Source: Oscillospiraceae bacterium
GTDB taxonomy: Bacteria > Bacillota > Clostridia > Oscillospirales > CAG-272
Length of the DNA: 63,662 nt
Direction of reading: 5' to 3'
NCBI GenBank assembly: GCA_015063535.1
Contig: SVTY01000011.1
Coordinates: forward strand, 1 to 63,662
The notes beneath the pieces were generated by a model. That model made no database searches and was not told the DNA's origin. It saw only the letters and a program-made list of their open reading frames with translations. The translations under genes were made by a program, and so were the position numbers. The number at the start of each line of letters is the position of its first letter. Position 1 is the stretch's first letter. Below, piece by piece: positions 15,752-24,454 of the stretch.

Positions 15752-18655
15752 TCAGATTGCGTACTGCGCAACGACTGCGCCGTTTTCAACAACGATCACC
15801 ACGGTGGTGCCGCTGACGATCTCACCCTCAGCGGGGGTCAGGGTAGCGGTCAGGGTAATGATGCAGTCGGCAGGTACGTTGTTAAAGGTCAGAGCGGACA
15901 GGTAGGTGCAACCGAGGTCGGATGCCTTGATGGCGCCGATCTGATCGCCTGCGCTGAGGCTCTGGTAAACGGTCTTGGTGGTCAGAGGCTCTGCGGGAGC
16001 GGAGTCACCCTGTGCCGTGGTAACGATCATATCAAAGCCTGTTGCGTTGTAGCCTTCGATCGTATCCATACCGGCGATGAAGCGGATGGCGTTGCCATCG
16101 TTGCTGACCTGATACCCCTTGTAGGAGATAGCGAGGCTTGCATCGGGGGTAGCCTTTTCGCCGGAAATAGCCAATGCCGTAGGAACGGGCATATTGTTGG
16201 CATTGTTCAGCTTCCAAACGGAGAAATCAAAGCCTGCCTTCTGCAAGAACTTCAAGCCTGCCACGCCCGTCAGAGCGTCAGCAGAATTGAGCATTGCGGG
16301 AACGGTACCTTCGGTAAAGGGTACGTTCAACGCCTTGACTGCATCCGACCATGTGGTGGTTGCATTGTAAACACCGCCGACCATGTCAACCGTAGTATCG
16401 CCGTAAACGAGACGGAAGTTTCCGGTCTTCTTAGCAGCTTGATCAAGGTTACTCTGCGTAACACCATAGTTTCTAATTGCCGTATCTTTGACAAGACCCG
16501 CTACATAGTAGCAATTCTCGATCTTGATACACTGATATTCGTCTCCGTTCTCGGGTGTCGTGGTATTGGCTGTGTTAACGTCAGCAACAAATGCTGCCGT
16601 CAAGGAAGCAGATCCCTTTACATTCCCCAACATCAGACTGTTCTTAAACGAAGAAGCAGTCGTGTTGAGAATTGCAGCAAACCCTGCTCCTCTGCTCGTT
16701 GCTTCGACATCACCGGCATTCAAGCAGTTCTCTGCCGTTACCGGTGCTGTGCTCTTGCCAAACAAGCCACCTGCATGGTTCGACTTTATCGTACCGTTAT
16801 TAACAGAAGTGCTTGCGCTAATAGAACCGGAGGAAAGAGCGACTAAGCCGCTGGCAAAATCTTTTCCTGTCATCGCACCGCTGTTCACGCAGTTTGTAAT
16901 CGTAGCAGAAGCATACAAAACACCGATCATACCGCCGGCTTCGTAGCCACTGGCATTACCGCTGTTTACACAGTTCTGAATAGTAACTACTGTATTCGAG
17001 TTGTTTTGAACGATACCGATAAATCCACCTGCGCCATACATCGTCGTTGAATGCGTTTTTGTAGAGACACAGTTACCGCTGTTCGTACTGTTCGAAATAG
17101 CGATCTTTGCGGCATTGTAAGCCTGAGCCACAAAGCCGCCTGCGTATTCGGGACCGGTAATCGGTGCCTTGTTAACGGAATTGTCAACTACAAGTGTTCC
17201 GCTCTCCACTACACTGACCATACCTGCGCCAAAGCGAGTACCTGTGACAACACCTGTCGTTTCATTGACACAACTGTCCAACTTTACGGTCAACGATCCG
17301 TGAACGTAACCGATCAGACCGCCAACCTTTTGCGAACCTGTGCAAGTAACTTCTCCGCTGTTCACACCCAGTTTCACGGTCGAAGTACCGGTACCGTTAT
17401 AGAACAGACCGATCAATCCGCCGCCCCAGCTGGAACCGGAAGTTACCTTACCGGAATTGGAAATGTTTTCAGCAGTCAGCTGATATCCGCCGTTCATCAA
17501 GCCGAGAACGCCGGCTGCTGTAGTCGATCCCGTCACGTTACCGGAGTTCGAGGAAGCTTTGATGCTGCTCGATGCATTTTGGTTCTTTCCCACGAGACCT
17601 GCGGCATAACCGGTGGTGTTGGTAATCGTTCCGGAGTTGGTAGCGCCGCTGATATCAACGCCCTTATCCGCAATTCCGATAAGACCGCCGGCAACGCCGT
17701 TAGTTCCACCGGCAGTCAAGCTCACGTTACCGCTGTTGGTGCTATTGGAAACCGTTACTTTTCCACTCGAAGCATAGCCCACAAAACCGCCAACAAAAGG
17801 ATTGGCGCTTTGAGCGGTATTATTAAAGGTCACGTTTCCGGTGTTGGTAGAGCCGGTAATGTTTACCGTAGAGCCTGCCTTACCGATCAAGCCGCCGGTC
17901 TCTCTTTGACCGACCACAGCTGCTCCGTTGGTGCAGTTGATTGCAGTAATGGCAGCAGCTGCTTCTCCAACAAATGCGCCAACACGCATGTCGGCAGCCC
18001 CGGCAGCATTCTTTTCGGGATATGCCGTTACGGTACCGCCGGTCACGTCACAAGAGGTCAGCGTAACAGCGCCGGACGATTTTGCGATCAATCCGCCGCC
18101 CTCGCCGCCTGCTTCTGCATCAACACGGCAGTTTTTCAGATCGACGTTCGTCAGGGTAACCGAGCCGGCGCTCGTTGCCGCTACGATAGCACCCTGATTG
18201 TGACGCTCCTTGGCGTAACAATTCTCAAAGGTTACGTTCTTCACCACTGCGCCGTCGGCGAGTGCGGAAAAGAATGCGCCTCTGCCCGAGCCGTCAGCGG
18301 AAGTCATGCAAAGACCGGTAATGGTCTTGCCGTTTCCGTCAAAGGTTCCGGCGAAGCTGGTAATGGATGTCCAACACTCGTACTCGGCAACTGCCGCAGA
18401 CAATGCGGTCAAAAATGCCGTATTGTCGGTAGTTTCGTACTCCTTGGGCAACGTGGTGGGGTTCTTCCCCTCATTGGCGACGATATCCGCCGTCAGCTTG
18501 GCATCGGTCGTGGGGTTTGCCGCCCATGTTACCAGAGCATCGTAGGTACCGATCTCGGTCACATCGCCTGCCGCAAAGGCGGGGACGCCTACGGCGACCA
18601 TGGTGGAGAGGAGCATGCAAAGTGCCAAGACAATCGAAAGAATCTTCTTTTGCAT
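15752..18655 (-). CDS. giant secreted GLUG-repeat surface protein (paralogue)
   Basis: A 967-residue secreted protein with a signal peptide (MQKKILSIVLALCMLLSTMV ... PAFA), an N-terminal ~130-residue domain, then many NSG/NTG...GGLIG, GGFVGYA, GGLFG repeats of GLUG type. It ends with the same C-terminal domain as the neighbour (from QKAGFDFSVWKLNN and ISYKGYQVS to VENGAVVAQYAI). The shared signal, repeat and tail show that the two arose by duplication. It lacks a recognised cell-wall anchor. The start follows GTGAGGAAAAATCAC. Upstream are two 15-bp palindromes and repeat elements but no clear promoter, so it may be read through from the lipoprotein genes. Confidence 0.85.
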   Translation of the reverse strand: MQKKILSIVLALCMLLSTMVAVGVPAFAAGDVTEIGTYDALVTWAANPTTDAKLTADIVANEGKNPTTLPKEYETTDNTAFLTALSAAVAEYECWTSITSFAGTFDGNGKTITGLCMTSADGSGRGAFFSALADGAVVKNVTFENCYAKERHNQGAIVAATSAGSVTLTNVDLKNCRVDAEAGGEGGGLIAKSSGAVTLTSCDVTGGTVTAYPEKNAAGAADMRVGAFVGEAAAAITAINCTNGAAVVGQRETGGLIGKAGSTVNITGSTNTGNVTFNNTAQSANPFVGGFVGYASSGKVTVSNSTNSGNVSLTAGGTNGVAGGLIGIADKGVDISGATNSGTITNTTGYAAGLVGKNQNASSSIKASSNSGNVTGSTTAAGVLGLMNGGYQLTAENISNSGKVTSGSSWGGGLIGLFYNGTGTSTVKLGVNSGEVTCTGSQKVGGLIGYVHGSLTVKLDSCVNETTGVVTGTRFGAGMVSVVESGTLVVDNSVNKAPITGPEYAGGFVAQAYNAAKIAISNSTNSGNCVSTKTHSTTMYGAGGFIGIVQNNSNTVVTIQNCVNSGNASGYEAGGMIGVLYASATITNCVNSGAMTGKDFASGLVALSSGSISASTSVNNGTIKSNHAGGLFGKSTAPVTAENCLNAGDVEATSRGAGFAAILNTTASSFKNSLMLGNVKGSASLTAAFVADVNTANTTTPENGDEYQCIKIENCYYVAGLVKDTAIRNYGVTQSNLDQAAKKTGNFRLVYGDTTVDMVGGVYNATTTWSDAVKALNVPFTEGTVPAMLNSADALTGVAGLKFLQKAGFDFSVWKLNNANNMPVPTALAISGEKATPDASLAISYKGYQVSNDGNAIRFIAGMDTIEGYNATGFDMIVTTAQGDSAPAEPLTTKTVYQSLSAGDQIGAIKASDLGCTYLSALTFNNVPADCIITLTATLTPAEGEIVSGTTVVIVVENGAVVAQYAI

Positions 18656-18684
18656 TGTGATTTTTCCTCACTTTCTTTTTTGTT

Positions 18685-18725
18685 CCGACCGTTGGTCGGT
18701 GGATTTTTGTCCGACCGTCGGTCGG
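18685..18725. promoter_or_regulatory. two 15-bp palindromes upstream of the GLUG gene
   Basis: CCGACCGTTGGTCGG (18685-18699) and CCGACCGTCGGTCGG (18711-18725) lie 26 bp apart centre to centre, 30-70 bp before the start codon. They look like a tandem dyad operator (TetR-like half-sites), or tandem RNA hairpins in the leader. Confidence 0.5.
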
Positions 18726-18745
18726 AGGATGGGTTACAAACGGAA

Positions 18746-18774
18746 AAAACCGCCTGTAACGAATTCGCATTTCC
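18746..18774. repeat. right arm of the 29-bp inverted repeat
   Basis: Inverted partner of 15395-15423 with a single mismatch. It lies in the leader region of the 967-residue GLUG gene. Confidence 0.8.
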
Positions 18775-18818
18775 TTCGGGCGTGGGCAGGGGTTGCCGAA
18801 CGTGGGCGTTCGGCAAAT

Positions 18819-18887
18819 GATGTTGCCCGTTGGGCAAATGATGTGCCTTACGGCAATGATGTTACGCCGATGGCGTAAATGGAGGTT
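18819..18887. repeat. tandem palindromes joined by ATGATGT
   Basis: Three units: small palindromes TTGCCCGTTGGGCAA, TGCCTTACGGCA and TTACGCCGATGGCGTAA, each linked by (A)ATGATGT. Same design as 5084-5132 in the opposite orientation. Confidence 0.7.
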
Positions 18888-18946
18888 GCGGTGGTTCTTC
18901 TTTCTTCCTCGTAGGGGCGAACTGTGTTCGCCCGTTTCAAGCCGAT

Positions 18947-20686
18947 TCAATTTTTGAATTTCAGGTCGGCGTAGTAGGGCTCATGGTCGGAGGAGTACTC
19001 CGTAGAGAAATAATTGAGCCAGCGGTGGCGCAGGACCTCGATCTTGTCGGTGGTCACGCTGATGTGGTCGATGCAATGGTCGGTGGGCTTCATGTTGGTA
19101 TCGTCGGTCAGCAGATGCGATACCTCCAAGGGAAGTCCGTCGAACATGGTCGTAAACACACCGCCCGCACGGGTCGAGTTGTGGTCGCCCGTGATCACTA
19201 CGGGAATATCGGGGTAGCTTGTGCGCAGGGATTTGATCTTGCGGTTCAGCTCGTCCGCTACCTCATAGCCGAAGCCCGGATACTGCGGCTGGAAGCCATA
19301 GTGCAGATTGCACAGCAGTACCTGCTCGGTGGGGTCGGACAGGCGGCTGAATCTCACCCACACGAAGCCCCACGGATGGTGGATATCGCCGTATTCCGAG
19401 CCCGAGCCGCATTCCTCGACACGCCACAGATCGGTGCGGTAGAGAATGGGGAACATTTCCTCGCCCGAGCTGATATTCGGTATGTTGACGTAAGCATAGG
19501 CGTCATCCAGATGAGGAGTGATCAGCTCCCGACTGGGGGCGTTATGCTCTTGCAGACCGATAAAGTCGGGCATATACAGATTGTAGATGTCCGCCAGCAG
19601 TCTCATGCGGTCGGTTCCGTCCACGCTGCCTGTCGTGCTGTCCCAAGCGATCACAAGCGTGTTGGAGGTCATGACACGGACGTCGGTTCCTGCCGCCCGT
19701 TCGACCTGCCACGTGTCGGCTGCCGCTTTGGCAATGTCGACCGTTTTGGGGGCGTTCTTGCCGTAGAGGGTGTGGAAGGTATCGACCGCCTCGGTCAGCG
19801 CCTGCGGGCTTCCGAAGCCAACGTAGAGACTGGTTCCCACGCCTTTGAGGGAGTAATCCAGCAGACCGTACTCGCCGTCGTAAAACGGATTGTTCCCTCT
19901 TGCGTCGCCCAGCAGGATCTCGTAGGGCTGCACCGCTTCGGTGTCGGTGACGACGGCAAGCTCGTATCCCGTTGCCGCCGCAATGCTCTCTTTGAGATTT
20001 CTTGCCAGATATTTTTCCAGATCGGTCGCCGTCTGCGGCCGCACGATGCGATATTTCCACAGCGGCTCGCCGAGAAGTTTCGGATCCTTGACCTCATAGT
20101 CGGACAGCTTCAAAAACAGCAGGCTTTCGGGGATCGCAAGACTCGTTTTGCCGCCGCTCCCGATGACCATGTCCTTGGTAATGGAGGCGAGAAATCTCGT
20201 GACCGCTTGCGTGACGGAGGCTACCGTATCACCGCAGACGAACAGATTCCCGTCCTTATAGCAGACGCCCGACGTGTCGTACATCGTAGGTTCGGGGGGA
20301 GACAGATACTTGTTGTGGTTGCCGCCCACGTACAGGATGTGGGGCGCTTCGTTCTCGACCTTGAACTTTCTGACGGTAAAGTCCACGCCCGTCTTGGTCC
20401 GCAAGCCGTTGGCGAGCGATTGCGCCGCCTTTTCAAATTCGGTGCCGTTCATAACGATGTAAAACTGCGGCACGCCGTCCTTGACAAGCTCAATGGTCTT
20501 TTCGGGTGCGGGCGTTTCGGTATCCGAGGGGCTCTCGGTGTCGGGAGCGCCCGTGTCGCTTGTCGCCGTGTCACTTGCCGCCGCTCTGCTTTCCTGTCCG
20601 TCGGCGGGCGTTTTCTCTTGGAGGCAGCCCGACAGAGGCAGGATCATGAGGCAGGCAAGAAGCAGGCAAAAAATTCGTTTATTCAT
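18947..20686 (-). CDS. endonuclease/exonuclease/phosphatase-family lipoprotein
   Basis: A 579-residue lipoprotein. Lipobox LSGC at the end of the signal peptide (Cys21), a Ser/Thr/Asp-rich linker, a ~270-residue N-terminal region containing ILYVGGNHNKYL and VQPYEILLGDARGN, then a C-terminal EEP domain: MTSNTLVIAWD, IGLQEHN (catalytic Glu), LLCNLHYG, VVITGDHNST and SSDHEPYYADL (terminal Asp-His). The EEP metal and catalytic residues are intact, so it should hydrolyse phosphodiesters (nucleic acid or phospholipid-like substrates) outside the cell. The N-terminal part resembles the non-catalytic N domains of glycosidases such as GH67/GH20 (inference). AGGAGG precedes the start. 21 bp separate it from its paralogue. 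Confidence 0.85.
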   Translation of the reverse strand: MNKRIFCLLLACLMILPLSGCLQEKTPADGQESRAAASDTATSDTGAPDTESPSDTETPAPEKTIELVKDGVPQFYIVMNGTEFEKAAQSLANGLRTKTGVDFTVRKFKVENEAPHILYVGGNHNKYLSPPEPTMYDTSGVCYKDGNLFVCGDTVASVTQAVTRFLASITKDMVIGSGGKTSLAIPESLLFLKLSDYEVKDPKLLGEPLWKYRIVRPQTATDLEKYLARNLKESIAAATGYELAVVTDTEAVQPYEILLGDARGNNPFYDGEYGLLDYSLKGVGTSLYVGFGSPQALTEAVDTFHTLYGKNAPKTVDIAKAAADTWQVERAAGTDVRVMTSNTLVIAWDSTTGSVDGTDRMRLLADIYNLYMPDFIGLQEHNAPSRELITPHLDDAYAYVNIPNISSGEEMFPILYRTDLWRVEECGSGSEYGDIHHPWGFVWVRFSRLSDPTEQVLLCNLHYGFQPQYPGFGYEVADELNRKIKSLRTSYPDIPVVITGDHNSTRAGGVFTTMFDGLPLEVSHLLTDDTNMKPTDHCIDHISVTTDKIEVLRHRWLNYFSTEYSSDHEPYYADLKFKN

Positions 20687-20707
20687 AGAATCTTCCTCCT
20701 TTTCGCA

Positions 20708-22453
20708 TTATTTCAACCGCAGATCGGTGAAATACCAAGGATGGTCAGAGGCAAATTCCTCGCCCCACGAATAGGCGTCCATGCGGCGGTGGGCGATCAC
20801 GTCCACGTTCTCGTAGGAGACGGTGCAATGGTCGATGATCCGCCTTCTTGCCGCACCATCCTCTACGTTGGTGTTTTCGGTGCATTCAAAGGAGGTGGCG
20901 ATGGGCAGATCCTTGATCAGAGCCGCATAGCGCTTGCCGGCAATGCTGTTGTTGTAGTCGCCTGTGATGGCAATGGGCTTGTTCGGCTCTGCCGCAAGCT
21001 CTGCCGCCACACGGGCGTTGATCTCCTCGGCAAGCCCGACGCCGTAGCCGTCCTCCCAGTTGGCATCAAAGGTGAAGTGGAGGTTCATCATGGTGAAGCG
21101 CTCTGTTGGATCATCCACACGGGAGAAGGTTGCCCAGACATAGCCCCACGGGTGATTGTTGTGGGGATAGTCGCCGATGCCGCTTTCCTCCAGCTTCCAC
21201 AGGTCGGTGCGGTAGATGATAGGGAAATAGGTGGTCTTGCCCCGCGGGTCATCGACCTCCGCCCGCTCGTAGCGCTCGTCAAGACAGGGGAAGAGTGCGC
21301 TTCGCATGGTTCCCTCGCACTCCTGCAAGCCGACGAAGTCAGGCAGATAGGCATTGATCGCCTCAGCCGTGATCTGCATGCGGAGCTTGGGGTCCTTACC
21401 CGAAATGTCATAGTTCACATATTGCACGTTGCAGGTCATGACACGGATATCGGTCGCCTGCTCTCTGGCAAACCACAGGTCGGGAGTGTCAACCGTTCCG
21501 CTGATATTCATCGACGGATGGTCGCTCTCGCCAAAGAGCTTTTCCAGCTCGTCCCAGACAGCGCTCATGCTGTACACGCTGTCATAGCCGACATACAGGC
21601 TCGTTCCCTCTCCTTTCAGCGCATAGGAGAACGCCTCCACGCTGCCGTCATAGAAGGTATCGCTGCCCGCACGAGCCGTGTCGCCGAGAACGATCTCCCG
21701 CGCGGCGGGAGCTTCCTTATCGGTAACAAGCTCGATGATACCGCCCGTCTTTTCTCTGACAAGGCGCACAAGCTCGCTCGCCATGAAGCGTTCCGAGCCG
21801 TTTGCGCTCTCCGAGATGACCACACGGTAGTCGTACAAAGGAGCGCCCAGCAGCTTGCCCACGGGGGGCAGTTCGGGCAGGTTCAGAGTGAACATGCTTG
21901 CGGGCAGGATCAGCTCCGCCTTGCCGTCGGCGGTTTGGGTAACCATATCCTTGGTAATGCTTGCCAAAAATTTGGTGACGAAATTGTTGAGGTCGGCAAC
22001 AGCGTCACAGCAGAGATACCAGTTCCCGTCCTTTTCGAGGAAGCCACACGTACCGTAGGGTGCGAGGATATCGGACTCGACATAATCGGCGTACATGCCG
22101 CCCACATAGATCTTGGGCAGGGTGTCCTGCGCCGTTTCGAATTTACGGAAGGTAAACAGCACGCCCGTTTTGGCGGTCAGCCCTTTTTGCAGATTCTCGG
22201 CGGCAGTGTTGTAGTCTGCGCCCTTGCTGATGATAAGAAACTGCGCCTCTCCGTTCTTCACCAATGCGACCGTTGCCTCGGGCTCAGGTGCTTCGGTGTC
22301 GGACGGGACGGGTGCGGCGGTATCGCTGCCGCTATCGGCAGCCGTATCGCTCACCGTGTCGCTTCCCTCTGCTGCGGGGGTATCGTTGGAGCAGCCCGCC
22401 AAGGGAAGCAGGAGTAACAGTCCCAAAATGAGACATAGGATACGTTTTTTCAT
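20708..22453 (-). CDS. endonuclease/exonuclease/phosphatase-family lipoprotein (paralogue)
   Basis: A 581-residue lipoprotein parallel in design to the next gene. Lipobox LAGC (Cys21), Ser/Asp/Ala-rich linker, N-terminal domain with KIYVGGMYADYV and AAREIVLGDTAR, then the EEP domain: MTCNVQYVNYD, VGLQECEG, MMNLHFTFD, IAITGDYNNS, IDHCTV and ASDHPWYFTDL. All catalytic positions are present. Tandem copies with diverged sequence suggest different substrates. GAGG lies before the start. It stands behind the solute-binding lipoprotein gene, separated by a 27-base perfect palindrome. Confidence 0.85.
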   Translation of the reverse strand: MKKRILCLILGLLLLLPLAGCSNDTPAAEGSDTVSDTAADSGSDTAAPVPSDTEAPEPEATVALVKNGEAQFLIISKGADYNTAAENLQKGLTAKTGVLFTFRKFETAQDTLPKIYVGGMYADYVESDILAPYGTCGFLEKDGNWYLCCDAVADLNNFVTKFLASITKDMVTQTADGKAELILPASMFTLNLPELPPVGKLLGAPLYDYRVVISESANGSERFMASELVRLVREKTGGIIELVTDKEAPAAREIVLGDTARAGSDTFYDGSVEAFSYALKGEGTSLYVGYDSVYSMSAVWDELEKLFGESDHPSMNISGTVDTPDLWFAREQATDIRVMTCNVQYVNYDISGKDPKLRMQITAEAINAYLPDFVGLQECEGTMRSALFPCLDERYERAEVDDPRGKTTYFPIIYRTDLWKLEESGIGDYPHNNHPWGYVWATFSRVDDPTERFTMMNLHFTFDANWEDGYGVGLAEEINARVAAELAAEPNKPIAITGDYNNSIAGKRYAALIKDLPIATSFECTENTNVEDGAARRRIIDHCTVSYENVDVIAHRRMDAYSWGEEFASDHPWYFTDLRLK

Positions 22454-22480
22454 GAAAAAATCTCCTCACAAATCCCCGAA

Positions 22481-22507
22481 AGGCTGTACGGCAATGCCGT
22501 ACAGCCT
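22481..22507 (-). terminator. perfect palindrome between lipoprotein genes
   Basis: AGGCTGTACGGCA pairs with TGCCGTACAGCCT around one base. The T-rich tail is short, so it may be a partial terminator or a processing site within the operon. Confidence 0.5.
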
Positions 22508-22529
22508 ATGGGTATGTAGTCGGTAGGAA

Positions 22530-24101
22530 TCAGTTCTCGTACAACGACTCCATATTTTGCATCATACTATTAAGAGAAGCTGCCTGCTCGGAAAGGCTCT
22601 GCGCATAGCCGCTGTAATAGGATGCGTACTGCTTGCCATCCATGTAGCAGCGTCTCCAAATCGACCAGGTGTTGGTCTCAAAGGCATTGTCCAGCACGCG
22701 TCCGCCGTCGATCACGATGCCATCGCGAACCACGCCGAGCATTTCGAAGTCGTCAACGACGTCCTGACGGCCCTGCAAGGTCGTTTCAAAGTAAGCGGGG
22801 ATCACCTTGCGGTAGCCCTCGGATGCCAGGCACTCCATCACGCCGCAGAGGTCCTCGTAGTCAAACGCAGTTCCTCTCGTAACGCCCCAGAGCTGGAAGC
22901 CGAAGTTGGGGGTGGTGTAGTACTTTTCCTGATCGGTATCGTACTTGGGCATAGGAAGAATTCCCTTGCCAAAGGTGTTCTCGGTAACGGCGCTTGCCAT
23001 ATTCATGGAAGCGAACAGAACCTGTCCCTTTTTCCACAGTCTTTCCATGTAGCCGCCGTTGGCATCAAGGTTACCCACAGAGGTTCCCTCGGGAGCGGCA
23101 GCGGGAGTAGCCAAAAATTCCTGGAACGCCGTCATCACGCCGTCTGCCTTCTGCGAGCCCATGTCCTCGGAGATCATGAGCGAGCCGTCAGCACCCGTCT
23201 GCAAGGAAACCATACCACAGGAATGGAAGAAGGCATCGGTGGAGTTTCCGTAGGTCGTGTAGCCGAAGGTATCGTCCTCGTCCTTGGCACCGTTCTCGTC
23301 AACGATAGCCAGCTTGGCGATATTGTAGAACGCATCCATCGTCCATTCACCCGAGCGAACGAGGTCGTACAGATTGTCTACCTCATAATTCTCTTGCAGA
23401 TACGAAGCTACGTTCGAGGAGATCGCCAGATCCTTGTTGAAGAACATGGTGACCGACTGTCCGATGAGGTTGTGGGAGATATCGCCCGATGCAAAGTAGA
23501 TCTTATCGTAGATGGTACAGGAATCGACCATCTGCTGGTTCCACCAGACACGGCTGAGATCAAGATTCTCGGACTTGCCGAGGTCGGCAAGCAGACCCTG
23601 CACCATCATGGAGGAGTGGGTCAGCGAGTAGCACGCCACGAGGTTCACGCCGTCGGAGGTCATCAGATCCTGCATTCTCTTGACGAAGCTGGCACGGTAA
23701 TCCCAGCCCGATTGCTCCTCAATGAGGTTGAGCTTGCAGTCCAGTCTCTTTTCGACCGACATGTGACGGGAATAGATGGCGCTGTTAAGGGGCGTGGTAA
23801 GCTTATCCGGCTCCACGTAGATCTCGTTTTTGGTACCGATCAGGATCTTGACCTCCTTGCCCTCCAAGGTCACGCCCTTGATGTCGAGGTCGTCCATCTC
23901 ATAGCCCTTGTCGTCGTACCGAATCTGATATTCGGTTGTTTCCTCATCCGACTGTACGGCGGGTGCCTGTGTCTGTACGACCTCAGCGGTCGTTTCGGCG
24001 GGCTCGTCGGTGCTTTTCTTGCAGGCGACGATCAGGGGAAACAGCATCAGCAGTGCCAATGCCAGCGCTAACATACGCATTGTGTGTTTTGTTTGGATCA
24101 T
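22530..24101 (-). CDS. extracellular solute-binding lipoprotein (ABC type)
   Basis: A 523-residue family-1-like substrate-binding protein: signal peptide with lipobox IVAC followed by KKSTDE, an acidic Thr/Glu linker, and a two-lobe binding domain with LYDLVRSGEWTMDAFYNIAK and a C-terminal GTAFDYEDLCGVMECLAS segment typical of carbohydrate-binding SBPs of Clostridia. The true start is the ATG at 24101 with GGAGG in front, not the frame's upstream TTG. No ABC permease or ATPase is encoded in this window, so it either works with a distant transporter or acts as a surface sugar-binding protein. It has its own promoter and a ~190-base leader. Confidence 0.82.
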   Translation of the reverse strand: MIQTKHTMRMLALALALLMLFPLIVACKKSTDEPAETTAEVVQTQAPAVQSDEETTEYQIRYDDKGYEMDDLDIKGVTLEGKEVKILIGTKNEIYVEPDKLTTPLNSAIYSRHMSVEKRLDCKLNLIEEQSGWDYRASFVKRMQDLMTSDGVNLVACYSLTHSSMMVQGLLADLGKSENLDLSRVWWNQQMVDSCTIYDKIYFASGDISHNLIGQSVTMFFNKDLAISSNVASYLQENYEVDNLYDLVRSGEWTMDAFYNIAKLAIVDENGAKDEDDTFGYTTYGNSTDAFFHSCGMVSLQTGADGSLMISEDMGSQKADGVMTAFQEFLATPAAAPEGTSVGNLDANGGYMERLWKKGQVLFASMNMASAVTENTFGKGILPMPKYDTDQEKYYTTPNFGFQLWGVTRGTAFDYEDLCGVMECLASEGYRKVIPAYFETTLQGRQDVVDDFEMLGVVRDGIVIDGGRVLDNAFETNTWSIWRRCYMDGKQYASYYSGYAQSLSEQAASLNSMMQNMESLYEN

Positions 24102-24298
24102 GTCTTTTTCCTCCAAATTTTCATTTTTTTATTTTTACGGGTCCGTAGCCCGAAAAAACCTTCTTTTAGGGATGATTCGCCTTGATTCTTATGTCTATTG
24201 TTTCATCTGCTGAATTCGAATTATTTCTTTTGTTGATAGTATCCAAAAATTCGCAGGAACGCTTATTTTCTTGCAAATACCCCACATACGACACAATC

Positions 24299-24327
24299 AT
24301 TGTATCACTTTTTTCGTAATTATGCAA
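24299..24327 (-). promoter_or_regulatory. sigma-A promoter of the solute-binding protein gene
   Basis: TTGCAT (24322-24327), 17-bp spacer, TACAAT (24299-24304) with TGA extension. Confidence 0.65.
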
Positions 24328-24424
24328 CAAACGCATCACTCTAAAAAGCAAAATTATCTCTCTTTTGCGAATTTTTTCGATTTCATCTTTTTTGCGCTTT
24401 TTGATTAAAATCAGATGGATATTG

Positions 24425-24454
24425 TTGACATAAAGGTAGAAAATGTGTTATAAT
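24425..24454 (+). promoter_or_regulatory. sigma-A promoter of the AraC regulator
   Basis: Consensus TTGACA (24425-24430), 18-bp spacer, consensus TATAAT (24449-24454). Confidence 0.85.

Noticed and set aside
17051-18820. 589-codon plus-strand frame antisense to the 967-residue GLUG gene
   Set aside because: Same reason; His/Cys/Arg-rich reverse frame with no start site.
18983-22417. 1144-codon open frame on the plus strand across both EEP lipoprotein genes
   Set aside because: It is antisense to two genes with clear lipoboxes, catalytic motifs and ribosome sites; its product has no recognisable domain. Long antisense frames arise from the codon bias of this genome.
24166-24351. 61-codon minus frame in the SBP leader
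   Set aside because: Begins at TTG without a site and overlaps the promoter.
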